In this document: positions 34,592 through 44,078 of the stretch, one piece after another
How the letters are laid out: each line of letters opens with the position of its first letter
Numbering within the stretch: position 1 is the first letter of the stretch
DNA from: Methylobacterium symbioticum
Lineage (GTDB): Bacteria; Pseudomonadota; Alphaproteobacteria; Rhizobiales; Beijerinckiaceae
Assembly: GCF_902141845.1 (NCBI RefSeq)
Contig: NZ_CABFPH010000001.1
Location: 1 to 64,000, forward strand
Direction of reading: 5' to 3'
DNA length: 64,000 nt
Notes under the pieces: generated by a model
What the model was told of the DNA's origin: nothing
Databases searched by the model: none
What the model saw: the letters and a program-made list of their open reading frames with translations, nothing else
Program-made: the position numbers and the translations under genes

Positions 34592-34862
34592 ACACTCTCC
34601 TCCCATCAGGGGCCTTCCAGCGGTCCGACGACCGGAGGATGGACGCTTCGGGCCACTCGGGGTCTCCGACCGGCGATCTCGCGCACGAACTGGCAGGAGA
34701 CCCGATCTCGAGATGGGTACCTGAACGGCGCTCAACCACTGGTCGATAGATCCGCAGCAGCCTCTCGTCCTTCAGGGACTACGCGGAAAGGCAGCGAAAT
34801 CAAGACCGTGCCTGGCCGGAACCCACGATGGAGGTGCCTCGTCCCCACGGAACGCGGTGTTT

Positions 34863-35270
34863 TCAGGCAGCAGGCTCGAAGATCATCGCGGCGCCGTTCA
34901 TGCAGTAGCGCAGGCCGGTCGGAGCCGGGCCATCGTCGAAGACATGGCCGAGATGGCCCTTGCAGCGAGCGCAATGCACTTCGGTGCGCACCATCCAGTG
35001 GCTGCGATCGGTCTCGGTCTCCACCGCGCCCGCCAGGGGCTCAAAGAAGCTCGGCCACCCCGTGCCCGATTCGTACTTGGTGCCGGAGGCGAAGAGCGGG
35101 GTGCCGCAGCCGGCGCATGCGAAGGTGCCCGGTCGCTTCTCGGCCAGCAGGCAGCTCGTGCCGGCGCGCTCGGTGCCGTGCTCCCGCAGGACCCGATACT
35201 GCTCGGGCGTGAGTGCCTCGCGCCACTCGGCCTCGGTGCGCGTCTCGGCCTCAGCGTCACGCGTGCTCAT
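34863..35270 (-). CDS. msrB: Peptide-methionine (R)-S-oxide reductase
   Basis: MsrB reduces the R-epimer of methionine sulfoxide in proteins. The 135-residue cytoplasmic enzyme has the structural zinc site Cys52/Cys55 (CAGC) and Cys100/Cys103 (CARC), the [10 protein letters not shown] substrate pocket, [11 protein letters not shown], and the catalytic Cys123 in [10 protein letters not shown] thioredoxin-recycled two-cysteine or one-cysteine mechanism cannot be decided here. It stands between the CYTH-like gene and yihY, all minus strand. The 271-bp gap downstream holds no clear element. Confidence 0.95.
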   Translation of the reverse strand: MSTRDAEAETRTEAEWREALTPEQYRVLREHGTERAGTSCLLAEKRPGTFACAGCGTPLFASGTKYESGTGWPSFFEPLAGAVETETDRSHWMVRTEVHCARCKGHLGHVFDDGPAPTGLRYCMNGAAMIFEPAA

Positions 35271-35333
35271 TCGTCGTCCTCCATGCGGGGCTCAACACCC
35301 AATATGGGGAGGGGACGCCGCCCGGTCAGCCGG

Positions 35334-36479
35334 TCACGCTGCCGCGCCCAAGGTATCGGCCATGCGGGCTTGGCGCAGGCCCATCGGCAGCGGCGGCCCC
35401 GTCGTCGTGTCGGTCGCGGTCTGATGCTCGATCTCGGCGTTGATCTCCCCGCCGAGCAGCACGATCGTGGACGAGATCCAGATCCATGTCATGAAGCCGA
35501 TCACGGCGCCGAGCGAGCCATACGTCTCGTTGTAATTGCCGAAATTGGCGACGTACCACGAGAAGAGGAGCGAAGCCGCGAGCCAGAGCAGACAGGCGAC
35601 GATGCTGCCGACACCGACCCAGCGCCAGCGCGCCTGCTCGCGGCTCGGGCCGTATCGGTAGAGCAGCGACAGGCCGGCGAGGAGCACAACGAGGAGCGCC
35701 GGCCAGCGCAAGGCCGCGATCAGCCAAGCGGAGTCGCTGATCCCGACAAAGCTGAACACCACCGGCAGGATCACGATCGAGGTCAGCGCCAGAATGGTGA
35801 AGACGAGGGCGCCCGCGGTGAAAGTGAGCGAGCGCAAATTCAACATGACGAAGCTTCTCTTCTCCTCCTCTTCGTAGACCACATTGAGGGCGTCGAACAT
35901 CGCCTTCATGGCCGCATTGGCGCTCCACAGGGAAAGCAGAAGGCTCGTGAAGAAGGTCAGGCCCAGCGTGCCGCCGCCCTTGGCTGCGATGCGCTTGACC
36001 TGATCGCCGACGATCTCGATTGCCCCGGAGGGCAGCACGCCCTGCATAGCGGCAAGGTGGTCGTTGATGACGTTCACGTCCGCGAACAGGCCGTAGCAGG
36101 TGACCAGCGCGGCGACCGCGGGGAACAGGGAGAGCAGCGTGTAGAAGGTGACACCCGCCGCCACAGAGAGCACACGGTCCTTGTTAAATTCGAGATAGAC
36201 GCGGTACGCGATGTCCTTCCAGCCTCGGTGCGGGATCTCCTCCGGACTCCCTGCCAAGCGCCCGCGCTCGGGCTGGGTGGCGGCGACCCGGCGGGCCGCG
36301 CGCCCGGCATAGGACACGGCTCCGGATCCGTTCCGCTCCGGCGGCGCGTCCTCTTCCGTCGTCTCGGACCGGCGCGGCGCCGCCGCGAGGGCGACGAGAG
36401 CGATGCCGAGGAGAAAGGTCCAGAGGAGCGAGGCGGTCTCAGGCGACGGCGTCGGGCGCGCGGATCTGGGCGAGGTCAT
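35334..36479 (-). CDS. YihY/BrkB-family inner-membrane protein
   Basis: A 381-residue membrane protein. One hydrophobic segment lies near the N-terminus (LLWTFLLGIALVALAA), then a charged stretch, then about six further segments of the Virul_fac_BrkB domain: DRVLSVAAGVTFYTLLSLFP, LLSLWSANAAMKAMFDALNV, YNETYGSLGAVIGFMTWIW, IVLLGGEINAEIEHQ. The family was once called ribonuclease BN in error. Its real function is unknown, with transport or envelope roles suggested. I chose the ATG at 36479 over one 12 codons upstream because the longer form starts in a basic non-conserved stretch. Confidence 0.88.
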   Translation of the reverse strand: MTSPRSARPTPSPETASLLWTFLLGIALVALAAAPRRSETTEEDAPPERNGSGAVSYAGRAARRVAATQPERGRLAGSPEEIPHRGWKDIAYRVYLEFNKDRVLSVAAGVTFYTLLSLFPAVAALVTCYGLFADVNVINDHLAAMQGVLPSGAIEIVGDQVKRIAAKGGGTLGLTFFTSLLLSLWSANAAMKAMFDALNVVYEEEEKRSFVMLNLRSLTFTAGALVFTILALTSIVILPVVFSFVGISDSAWLIAALRWPALLVVLLAGLSLLYRYGPSREQARWRWVGVGSIVACLLWLAASLLFSWYVANFGNYNETYGSLGAVIGFMTWIWISSTIVLLGGEINAEIEHQTATDTTTGPPLPMGLRQARMADTLGAAA

Positions 36480-36581
36480 CGGGTCGAGGGCACCGGCACG
36501 CGGGAGTCCGCGCACACGGCCAAACGCCAGCGCGGCCGTCGCGTTCCGCGCCGGCCGTCAGCACGCCGCGCTCGGGAAGGA

Positions 36582-38093
36582 TCAGCTTCTGTAAAGCCCC
36601 GTATGCGCATCGCGCAGGAGGTTCTTCTGGACCTTGCCCATCGCATTGCGCGGCAATTCGGCAGCGAAGAGCACCCGTTTCGGGCATTTGAACTTGGCGA
36701 GTCGGCCTTCGAGATGCGCGAGCACCGCCGCCTCGTCCGGCGCCCCCTCGCCCGGCACGACCACCGCCGTCACACCCTCGCCGAAATCGGCGTGCGGCAG
36801 GCCGATCACCGCCGATTCGACGACGCCCGGCATGGCGTCGATCTCGGTCTCGACCTCCTTGGGATAGACGTTGAAACCGCCGGTGATGATGAGGTCCTTG
36901 CCACGGCCGACGATATGGACGTAGCCGCGGGGATCGACCTTGCCGAGATCGCCGGTGATGAAGAACCCGTCCGCCTTGAACTCGGCCGCCGTCTTCTCCG
37001 GCATGCGCCAGTAGCCCTTGAACACGTTGGGCCCGCGGACTTCGATCATGCCCACCTCGTCATCGGGCAGCACCGTCCCGCTCTCGGGATCGACCACGCG
37101 CAGCGCCACGCCCGGAAGCGGCATGCCGACCGTACCCGCCACCCGGTCCCCCTCGTAGGGGTTGGAGGTGCTCATATTGGTCTCTGTCATGCCGTAGCGC
37201 TCGAGGATGGCGTGCCCGGTGCGGGCCTGCCATTCCCGATGGGTCTCGGCGAGCAGCGGGGCGGAGCCCGACACGAAGAGGCGCATCCCGGCGACCGCCT
37301 CGCGGCCGAGACCGGGCTCCTTGAGAAGGCGCGTGTAGAAGGTCGGCACGCCCATCATCGCGGTCGCCCGCGGCATCAGGGACAGGATCAGCTTCGCGTC
37401 CAGCCGGGGCAGGAACAGCATGGAGCCGCCGGAGGCGAGGACCGTGTTGGTCGCCACGAACAGACCATGCGTGTGGAACACCGGCAGAGCGTGGATCAGC
37501 ACGTCGTCGGGCGTGAAGCGCCAAGCCTCCGCCAGGGTACGGGCGTTCGAAGCGAGGTTGTCGTGGCTGAGCATGGCGCCCTTGGAGCGCCCGGTCGTGC
37601 CCGAGGTGTAGAGGATCGCGGCGAGATCCTCGGGGCCGCGCTCCACGTCCGTGAAGGCTTCGGTCTCGCGGTCGGCGGCCTCGCTGGCGCTGCCGCGGCC
37701 CGCGGCGTCGAGCGTCAGGACATGCGGGACCGCCTGGGTGACGGCGGCCAGCGCCTCCCGCCGGGCCGGATCGCAGACGAAGACCACCGGCTCGGCATCG
37801 CCCAGGAAATAGCCGATCTCGGCGGGCGTGTAGGCGGTGTTGAGGGGCAGGAAGACCGCACCGGCCCGGACGGCGCCGAGATAGAGGAACAGGATCTCGG
37901 CGCTCTTCTCGACCTGCGCGGCGACGCGGTCGCCGGGCTTCACGCCGAGGGCGACGAGCGCGCCGGCATAGGCGCCGGAGCGCACCAGCAGATCGCCGTA
38001 GCTGTAGCGGTGCCCGTCCGCCGTCTCGATGAAGGTCTTGTTCGGATCGGCGGGGAGGCGTTCCCGCACCAGCGCGAAGAGGTGGTTCGTCAT
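36582..38093 (-). CDS. matB: Malonyl-CoA synthetase
   Basis: MatB ligates malonate and CoA with ATP to malonyl-CoA and AMP. The 503-residue ANL-superfamily enzyme closely resembles the Rhodopseudomonas MatB sequence I know: AAILYTSGTTGRSKGAMLSH (P-loop), IHALPVFHTHGLFVATN, RYGMTETNMSTSNPY, FFITGDLGKVDPRGYVHIVG, RGKDLIITGGFNVYPKE and the C-terminal catalytic Lys in RNAMGKVQKNLLRD. No malonate transporter or decarboxylase is adjacent. It is likely used to salvage or detoxify free malonate or methylmalonate. Confidence 0.93.
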   Translation of the reverse strand: MTNHLFALVRERLPADPNKTFIETADGHRYSYGDLLVRSGAYAGALVALGVKPGDRVAAQVEKSAEILFLYLGAVRAGAVFLPLNTAYTPAEIGYFLGDAEPVVFVCDPARREALAAVTQAVPHVLTLDAAGRGSASEAADRETEAFTDVERGPEDLAAILYTSGTTGRSKGAMLSHDNLASNARTLAEAWRFTPDDVLIHALPVFHTHGLFVATNTVLASGGSMLFLPRLDAKLILSLMPRATAMMGVPTFYTRLLKEPGLGREAVAGMRLFVSGSAPLLAETHREWQARTGHAILERYGMTETNMSTSNPYEGDRVAGTVGMPLPGVALRVVDPESGTVLPDDEVGMIEVRGPNVFKGYWRMPEKTAAEFKADGFFITGDLGKVDPRGYVHIVGRGKDLIITGGFNVYPKEVETEIDAMPGVVESAVIGLPHADFGEGVTAVVVPGEGAPDEAAVLAHLEGRLAKFKCPKRVLFAAELPRNAMGKVQKNLLRDAHTGLYRS

Positions 38094-38175
38094 GGAACGA
38101 TCCCCTAGAACATGATGCGGGCGAGTGGAATCCGGATTTCCGACCGCGCCGCGTCGTCCAAGGGGATCGCGCCGC

Positions 38176-38517
38176 CTACTTCGCCTCGGTGCCGGGCTGC
38201 CGGCCGGGAAGGTCGCCGGGCTTGATCACCGGCATGGACCCGGTGCTCGAATCCGGCGGCTTCACGACCATGCCCTCGGCGGCGTTGCCGGGCGGCTTGA
38301 TGACGCCGTCATTCTTCTTGAGCGTATCGCTCAGGTTCGAATCCTTCGGCGGCGCATCCGCCTCGGGCCGAACCCGGTCCGGCGGCGTCTGGCTCTGCGG
38401 CGGCAGCGCGGGGTCGCTGTCGCGGTTCTTCAGGGGCGCGTCGGGGTTCTGGGCGAGAGCCGTCGCCGCGACCAAGCCGATGGCGGCTGCGGCGAGCCCG
38501 GTGAGAATCCTCTGCAT
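38176..38517 (-). CDS. Small exported Pro/Asp-rich protein
   Basis: A 113-residue protein. A Sec signal (MQRILTGLAAAAIGLVAATA, cleavage ALA-Q) is followed by a low-complexity mature part dominated by Pro, Asp, Lys and Gly (DPALPPQSQTPPDRVRPEAD). It has no cysteines and no recognisable domain. A good Shine-Dalgarno (GGGAGG) stands 7-8 bases before the ATG. Likely a disordered periplasmic protein. It lies between matB and the transaminase, same strand, separate spacing. Confidence 0.68.
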   Translation of the reverse strand: MQRILTGLAAAAIGLVAATALAQNPDAPLKNRDSDPALPPQSQTPPDRVRPEADAPPKDSNLSDTLKKNDGVIKPPGNAAEGMVVKPPDSSTGSMPVIKPGDLPGRQPGTEAK

Positions 38518-38654
38518 CTCTGGCCTCCCTCACGGGTTGCGGGGTGCAGCATTCTCTTCACGCGAACTCGGCATCCACGTCCCTCGAAAATGCTTCGCGC
38601 GTCAGCGCGTCGAGCGAGGGGAACGAGGGGAGGTGGAATCCGTTCCTGCACGCC

Positions 38655-39509
38655 TCAGCTTGCGCGGGCCATCTCCACATAAAGCTCGCGCAGGCGGCGG
38701 GTGAGCGGGCCGGGCCGTCCCTCGCCGATCGGCCGCCCGTCGATCTCGACCACCGGCATCACGAAGGCGGAGGCGCTGGTGTAGAACGCTTCCTGCGCCG
38801 CATGAGCCTCCGCGACGGAGAACAGACGCTCCTCGACGCGCAGATCCGCTTCCGCCGCGAGCCTCAGCACGGCGGCCCGGGTGATGCCGGGCAGGAGCGC
38901 CGTGGAGAGCGGGCGGGTGACGAGCGTCTGCTCCTGCGTGACGATGAAGGCGGTGGAGGACGACCCCTCGGTGACGGCGCCATCCTCGACCATCCAGGCC
39001 TCAGCGACGCCGGCCTGGGCCGCCGCCTGCTTGGCGAGCACCTGGGCCAGCAGCGCCACCGACTTGATGTCGCGCCGCTTCCAGCGGATGTCCTCGACGG
39101 TGACGACCCTGGCTCCGGTCTCGACGAGCGGGTTCGCCGAGACCTTCTTGGCTTGGGTGAACATCACCACGGTCGGGGCGACATCGGCCGGCGGAAAGGC
39201 GAAGTCGCGCTCGTACACGCCGCGGGTCACCTGCATGTAGACCAGCCCCTCGCTCAGCCCGTTGCGGGCGACGAGATCCGTCTCCAGGCGCTCCCATTCC
39301 GCAAGGCTGTGGGGGTTGCGGATGCCGATCTCGCCGAGCGAGCGGTCGAGCCGGGCGAGATGGGCGGCGTTGTCGACGAGCTTGCCGTCGAGCACGGCGG
39401 AGACCTCGTAGATCCCGTCCGCGAACAGGAAGCCGCGATCCATCACCGGGATCTTCGCCTCGGCGAAGGGCATGAACTCGCCGTTGAGGTAGACGATGCG
39501 GTCGGTCAC
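38655..39509 (-). CDS. dat: D-amino-acid transaminase (class IV PLP enzyme)
   Basis: A 284-residue fold-type IV PLP aminotransferase. The start MTDRIVYLNGEFMPFAEAKI followed by MDRGFLFADGIYEV is typical of D-alanine transaminases. The PLP-binding lysine is in RDIKSVALLAQ, and the cofactor-phosphate loop is EGSSSTAFIV, then LLPGITRAAVL. It interconverts D-alanine and D-glutamate, feeding peptidoglycan or degrading D-amino acids. Branched-chain or aminodeoxychorismate activities occur in the same fold but fit less well. Starts with GTG at 39509. It follows purB by 61 bp on the same strand. Confidence 0.88.
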   Translation of the reverse strand: MTDRIVYLNGEFMPFAEAKIPVMDRGFLFADGIYEVSAVLDGKLVDNAAHLARLDRSLGEIGIRNPHSLAEWERLETDLVARNGLSEGLVYMQVTRGVYERDFAFPPADVAPTVVMFTQAKKVSANPLVETGARVVTVEDIRWKRRDIKSVALLAQVLAKQAAAQAGVAEAWMVEDGAVTEGSSSTAFIVTQEQTLVTRPLSTALLPGITRAAVLRLAAEADLRVEERLFSVAEAHAAQEAFYTSASAFVMPVVEIDGRPIGEGRPGPLTRRLRELYVEMARAS

Positions 39510-39570
39510 GGCGCGCGGGCCTTTCGTTGCGGTTCGGTCGAGGGGCGAAGCAGGTTTCGTGCAGGCTCGG

Positions 39571-40878
39571 TCAGACTGCGCCGAACACCCGCTCGAAAAT
39601 CGTGTCCACGTGCTTGAGGTGGTAGCCGAGGTCGAAGCACTCCTCGATCTGCTCCGGCTTCAGCGCCGCCGTCACCTCCGGATCGGCTTTGAGCAGGGTG
39701 AGGAAGTCGCCCTCGCCGCGCCAGACCGGCATGGCGTTGCGCTGGACGAGGCGGTAGGCGTCCTCACGGGAGACGCCGGCCTGGGTCAGCGCCAGCAGGA
39801 CGCGCTGCGAGTGAACGAGGCCACCGAGCCGATCGAGGTTCTTCTGCATGTTGGCCGGGTAGACCAGCAGCTTGTCGATCACCCCGGTCATGCGGGCCAG
39901 GGCGAAATCGAGGGTCACGGTGGCGTCCGGGCCGATCATGCGCTCCACCGAGGAGTGCGAGATGTCCCGCTCGTGCCAGAGCGCCACGTTCTCCATGGCC
40001 GGGGTCACGTAGCCGCGCACCATGCGGGCGAGGCCGGTGATGTTCTCGGTCAGCACCGGGTTGCGCTTGTGCGGCATTGCCGACGAGCCCTTCTGCCCTT
40101 CCGAGAAGAACTCCTCCGCCTCCAGCACCTCCGTGCGCTGCAGGTGGCGCACCTCGATGGCGAGGCGCTCCAGGGACGAGGCGACGACGCCGAGCGTCGC
40201 GAAGAACATGGCGTGCCGGTCGCGCGGGATGACCTGCGTCGAGACCGGCTCCGGCTTCAGGCCCATCTGCGCGGCGACGTAGTCCTCGACGCGCGGATCG
40301 ATGTTGGCGAAGGTGCCGACCGCGCCGGAGATCGCGCAGGTCGCGACCTCCTCGCGTGCCGCGACCAGGCGGGCGCGGTTGCGCGCGAACTCGGCATAGG
40401 CCTGGGCGAGCTTGAGTCCGAAGGTGACCGGCTCGGCGTGGATGCCGTGCGAGCGGCCGATGGTCGGCGTCGCCTTGTGCTCGAAGGCGCGGCGCTTCAG
40501 GGCCGCCAGCAGCGCGTCGACATCCTCGATCAGGATGTCGGCGGCGCGCACGAGCTGCACGTTGAGGCAGGTGTCGAGCACGTCCGACGAGGTCATGCCC
40601 TGGTGCACGAACCGGGCATCCGGCCCGACGATCTCGGCGAGATGGGTGAGGAAGGCGATCACGTCGTGCTTTGTCACCGCCTCGATCGCGTCGATGCGGG
40701 CCACGTCGAAGACCGCGTCACGGCCCTTCTCCCAGACGGTCGCGGCGGCCGATTCCGGCACCACGCCGATCTGGCTGAGCGCGGTCGTCGCGTGCGCCTC
40801 GATCTCGAACCAGATCCGGAAGCGCGTCTCCGGCGACCAGATCGCGCTCATCGCGGGACGGCTGTAGCGGGGGATCAT
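39571..40878 (-). CDS. purB: Adenylosuccinate lyase
   Basis: PurB performs two fumarate-releasing steps in purine synthesis (SAICAR to AICAR, adenylosuccinate to AMP). The 435-residue member of the fumarase/aspartase superfamily begins MIPRYSRPAMSAIWSPETRF. It has HQGMTSSDVLDTCLNVQL, TIGRSHGIHAEPVTFGLKLA (catalytic His), and the superfamily signature GSSAMPHKRNPVLTEN. The ATG at 40878 precedes this conserved start. The extra 19 codons upstream are not conserved in character. Confidence 0.96.
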   Translation of the reverse strand: MIPRYSRPAMSAIWSPETRFRIWFEIEAHATTALSQIGVVPESAAATVWEKGRDAVFDVARIDAIEAVTKHDVIAFLTHLAEIVGPDARFVHQGMTSSDVLDTCLNVQLVRAADILIEDVDALLAALKRRAFEHKATPTIGRSHGIHAEPVTFGLKLAQAYAEFARNRARLVAAREEVATCAISGAVGTFANIDPRVEDYVAAQMGLKPEPVSTQVIPRDRHAMFFATLGVVASSLERLAIEVRHLQRTEVLEAEEFFSEGQKGSSAMPHKRNPVLTENITGLARMVRGYVTPAMENVALWHERDISHSSVERMIGPDATVTLDFALARMTGVIDKLLVYPANMQKNLDRLGGLVHSQRVLLALTQAGVSREDAYRLVQRNAMPVWRGEGDFLTLLKADPEVTAALKPEQIEECFDLGYHLKHVDTIFERVFGAV

Positions 40879-41261
40879 CGGGCGCCTCGAATCCAGTGCA
40901 TACGGGGCCGCGCCCCCCTGGGACGCCGCCTGCACGGGCGCCTAGCATGCAGGGGCGCCCTGCTCAACGCGGGGCCACGCAGGGCTGGGTCGCCAGCGTT
41001 GCCGCCCCGCAACAGTCCGATACATTCGGAAATGCCGGCGCGGATCCGGCGGATTAAATCGCGTCCGGGAATTTTGTCTGCATGAACAGCTTAGCTCTAC
41101 TTCTCAAGTGCTTCTTAGAATAAATTAAAAGTAACGTGTGGTATAGTATTCCAACACCGCCTTGTACCTTTGCGAGCGGAGGATATGGCCTCTCCACGAT
41201 ACCGGTCCGCAGAGGCCGGATCGGAATACCGACGACAACTTAGGATCTTCGGGGCCAGGCC
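40879..41261 (+). promoter_or_regulatory. Regulatory gap before the TonB receptor, with AT-rich iron-box-like element
   Basis: A 383-bp divergent gap. The first ~200 bp are GC-rich and featureless (the purB promoter must be here). At 41085-41155 the composition turns AT-rich. CTTAGAATAAATTAAAA (41114-41130) matches one half of the Irr iron control element (TTTAGAA-N3-TTCTAAA) well and the other half poorly. TATAGT at 41142-41147 could be a -10 box. Iron control of a siderophore receptor is expected; the site assignment is weak. Confidence 0.35.
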
Positions 41262-43433
41262 ATGAGAGTACGATGTGATCACGCGCTCGCCAGCGCATTG
41301 CTGGCGAGCACTGCGCTGGCCGGCTCGGCCCAGTCTCAGGTCCTCGTGCCGGCCGCGAGCGAGGCCGTGACCCTCGGTGAGCTCAGCGTGCAAGGTGCCA
41401 GCGGCATCCCCGGCCCCCAGGGCGGCGTGACCGTCGGCTACCTGACCAAACAGACCCGCAGCGCGACCAAGACCAACACGCCACTCATCGACACGCCCCA
41501 GTCGGTGACGGTGGTGACCCGCGAGCAGATCACCGATCAGAACTTCCAGAACCTGACCGACCAGCTCCGCTACGTCCCCGGCATCATCCCGGCTCAGGGC
41601 GAAGGCAATCGCGACCAGGCGATCATCCGCGGTCAGTCGACCAGCGCCGACTTCTTCGTCAACGGCGTGCGCGACGACGTTCAGTACTATCGCGACCTCT
41701 ACAACATCGAGCGCGTCGAGGTGCTGAAGGGACCCGATTCGCTGATCTTCGGCCGTGGCGGCGGCGGCGGCGTCATCAACCGCGTGCTGAAGGAGGCCAA
41801 CGGTCTGCGCGTCCGCGAGGTCACGGCGGGCGGCGGCCAGTTCGGCGACAAGCGCGTCACCGTCGATGTCGGCGACCGCGTCAGCGACAGCGCCTTCTTC
41901 CGCCTGAACGGCGTGTTCGAGGATTCGGGCACCTACCGGCAGTTCGGTGAGCTGACCCGCTATGGCGTGAACCCGACCATGACTTTCCTGCTCGGGCCGC
42001 AGACGACGCTGAAGCTCTCCTATGAGTACTTCCACGACGACCGCTTCCCGGACCGCGGCATCCCTTCGCAATTCGGCCGCGCCTACAACTATCGCAACAA
42101 TATCCGGACCTTCTTCGGCAACCCGGATGTGAATTTCACCAAGGTCGACGCCCACATCGCGACCGCGACGCTCGATCATCGGTTCGATTCGGGCGTGGAG
42201 CTGCACAGCCAGCTCCGCTTCGCCGACTACGACCGCTATTACCGCAACACGCTGCCCGGCGGCGCCGTCAATGCGGCTGGCACCACCGTCACAATCACCG
42301 GATATCGCAACGAGACGGACCGGACGAACTACTTCAGCCAGAACGACTTCACCTACAAATTCCTCACCGGCGACATCAAGCACACCCTGCTCGGCGGGTT
42401 CGAGCTCGGCTACCAGGAAGGTCTGGCCTTCCGTCAGAGCGGATTGTTCGGCTTCGGCAACACCCTCGTCTCGAGCGTGACCGTGAACCCGCTGAGCCCG
42501 ATCACCCGCGTGCCGGTGACCTTCCGCAACAACGGAGGCTCGGATGCCAACGCGCGCTACGATCTCGGCCTCGCCGCGGTCTATGCCCAGGACCAGATCG
42601 AACTGAACCCTTACGTGCAGATCGTCGGCGGCCTGCGCTACGACCACTTCGACTTCGCGGCGCGCAACCAGAACACCGGCATCACCTACGGCCGAATCGA
42701 CGATCTCGTGTCGCCCCGCGCCGGCCTCGTGATCAAGCCGCTGCCGAACCTCGCCTTCTACGGAAGCTACAGCGTCTCCTACCTGCCGAGCTCGGGCGAC
42801 CAGATCGGCAACTTCACGCCCGGTCTCGTGATCGCGCAGCCGGAGCGGTTCCAGAACCTTGAGGTGGGCGCGAAATACGACGTCAACCCGACCTTCCAAC
42901 TCACGGCCGCTGCCTACAACCTCGATCGCGAGAACCAGCGTCTGAACGATCCGAACAATCCCGGCTTCTTCATCCTGGCGGGCAAGACCAACACGCAGGG
43001 TTTTGAAATCGGCGCGAACGGCTACGTCACCGATTGGTGGCAGATCGCCGGCGGTTACAGCTTCACCGACGCGCGCATCGTCAAGGGCTTCACGTCAGGC
43101 TCGACGAATATCGCTCCCGGCAACACCGTCGGCCTCGTGCCGTTCAACGCGGTCTCGCTGTGGAACAAGTTTGCCGTGACGCCGGAATTCTCGATCGGCG
43201 TCGGCTACATCTACCAGACGCACACCTTCGCCTCGTCGGACGATTCGGTGCGGCTGCCGGGCTACTCGCGCTTCGACCTGGGATTGTTCTACCAGATCAA
43301 CGAATGGACCCGGGCGCAGGTGAATATCGAGAACCTGTTCGACCGGCGCTACATCTACACGGCCGACAACAACAACAACCTGACCCCGGGCGCACCGCGC
43401 ACGATCCGGGCGCAGGTCATCGTCCGGTTCTGA
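41262..43433 (+). CDS. TonB-dependent siderophore receptor
   Basis: A 723-residue outer-membrane receptor of the FhuA/FhuE/FcuA kind, taking up ferric siderophores with TonB energy. The signal peptide is ~1-27 (LASTALAGSAQSQ). The plug domain (~60-180) contains DTPQSVTVVTREQITDQNFQ, LRYVPGIIPAQG, VEVLKGPDSLIFGRGGGGGV and INRV. A 22-strand barrel follows, with repeated aromatic strand ends and the C-terminal IRAQVIVRF ending in Phe, as BamA substrates require. No siderophore synthesis, FecI/FecR or ABC genes are adjacent, so it probably uses imported xenosiderophores. No N-terminal signalling domain is present. Confidence 0.93.
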   Translation: MRVRCDHALASALLASTALAGSAQSQVLVPAASEAVTLGELSVQGASGIPGPQGGVTVGYLTKQTRSATKTNTPLIDTPQSVTVVTREQITDQNFQNLTDQLRYVPGIIPAQGEGNRDQAIIRGQSTSADFFVNGVRDDVQYYRDLYNIERVEVLKGPDSLIFGRGGGGGVINRVLKEANGLRVREVTAGGGQFGDKRVTVDVGDRVSDSAFFRLNGVFEDSGTYRQFGELTRYGVNPTMTFLLGPQTTLKLSYEYFHDDRFPDRGIPSQFGRAYNYRNNIRTFFGNPDVNFTKVDAHIATATLDHRFDSGVELHSQLRFADYDRYYRNTLPGGAVNAAGTTVTITGYRNETDRTNYFSQNDFTYKFLTGDIKHTLLGGFELGYQEGLAFRQSGLFGFGNTLVSSVTVNPLSPITRVPVTFRNNGGSDANARYDLGLAAVYAQDQIELNPYVQIVGGLRYDHFDFAARNQNTGITYGRIDDLVSPRAGLVIKPLPNLAFYGSYSVSYLPSSGDQIGNFTPGLVIAQPERFQNLEVGAKYDVNPTFQLTAAAYNLDRENQRLNDPNNPGFFILAGKTNTQGFEIGANGYVTDWWQIAGGYSFTDARIVKGFTSGSTNIAPGNTVGLVPFNAVSLWNKFAVTPEFSIGVGYIYQTHTFASSDDSVRLPGYSRFDLGLFYQINEWTRAQVNIENLFDRRYIYTADNNNNLTPGAPRTIRAQVIVRF

Positions 43434-43441
43434 CGATCAGA

Positions 43442-43473
43442 GCCGTTCCCATCGCGTTGCGATCGGGAACGGC
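43442..43473. terminator. Strong hairpin after the TonB receptor (also repeat copy B)
   Basis: Outer arms GCCGTTCCC (43442-43450) and GGGAACGGC (43465-43473) are perfect. Inside them ATCGC (43451-43455) pairs with GCGAT (43459-43463) around a GTT loop, leaving one bulged C. It lies 8 bp past the stop, so it probably ends the transcript or protects its 3' end, although no T run follows. Bases 43450-43476 match 7043-7069 at 22 of 27 positions. Confidence 0.55.
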
Positions 43474-43575
43474 CCCCTGTCTTCGCTGTGACGCGCGCTC
43501 GTCCGCCGGGCCGGCGACCGCTTCATCGGAGAGCACTTGAGGCAGAGGCGGCCGACGGCCACCTCTCCGCAGGCG

Positions 43576-43953
43576 TCAGAGCCCGATATAGAGGGCGGCC
43601 ACCGCCCGGTCGATCGAGAGGTAGAACAGGCCGAAGGCCACCACCGCCGCCGTGGCGAACTCCACCGCGACGCTGCCGAGGGTCTGCGAGCGGCGCAGGA
43701 CCTCACGGCCGAAGAAGACGGTCAGCCACGCCACCAGCAGCACGGCGGGCATCACGAACAGGAAGGACAGGGTGCTCTCCACCCGGTCGATGCCGGCCGC
43801 GGGATCGAGAAGCGGGCGAATGTTGCGCACCCACGGCGCGTAGACCGACGCGTAGAGCGCCGTCATCCACGACAATCCGACCGCCACGCCGAGGTGGAAG
43901 GTGAACAGACGGTGCAGGCGCGCGAAGTCGTCGCTGGTGTCGTCGATGGTCAT
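43576..43953 (-). CDS. Small three-helix membrane protein, unknown
   Basis: A 125-residue protein with three hydrophobic segments: ~18-38 (FHLGVAVGLSWMTALYASVY), ~62-84 (LSFLFVMPAVLLVAWLTVFF) and ~95-120 (VEFATAAVVAFGLFYLSIDR). The N-terminus is acidic (MTIDDTSDDFARLHRLF). No family is recognised. An in-frame ATG at 44004 would add 17 residues. Neither has a clear Shine-Dalgarno. A still longer open frame in this phase merely shadows carA. It lies 125 bp downstream of carA on the same strand. Confidence 0.62.
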   Translation of the reverse strand: MTIDDTSDDFARLHRLFTFHLGVAVGLSWMTALYASVYAPWVRNIRPLLDPAAGIDRVESTLSFLFVMPAVLLVAWLTVFFGREVLRRSQTLGSVAVEFATAAVVAFGLFYLSIDRAVAALYIGL

Positions 43954-44078
43954 CGGGCCCCCGAGAACAAAGGTTTCCGTCCGCCGATGATCGTCATAGG
44001 TCATCGTTAACGGACCGTTGTCCTCGGGATGCCAGCCGATTCGGCGTTTTCTGTGGCCTGTTCCCGGTCGGCCCTGCC

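Noticed and set aside
34857..38108. A 1083-codon open frame on the plus strand
   Set aside because: It lies antisense to msrB, yihY and matB, which are clearly recognisable. Its translation is low-complexity and matches nothing. Long antisense frames are expected at this GC content.
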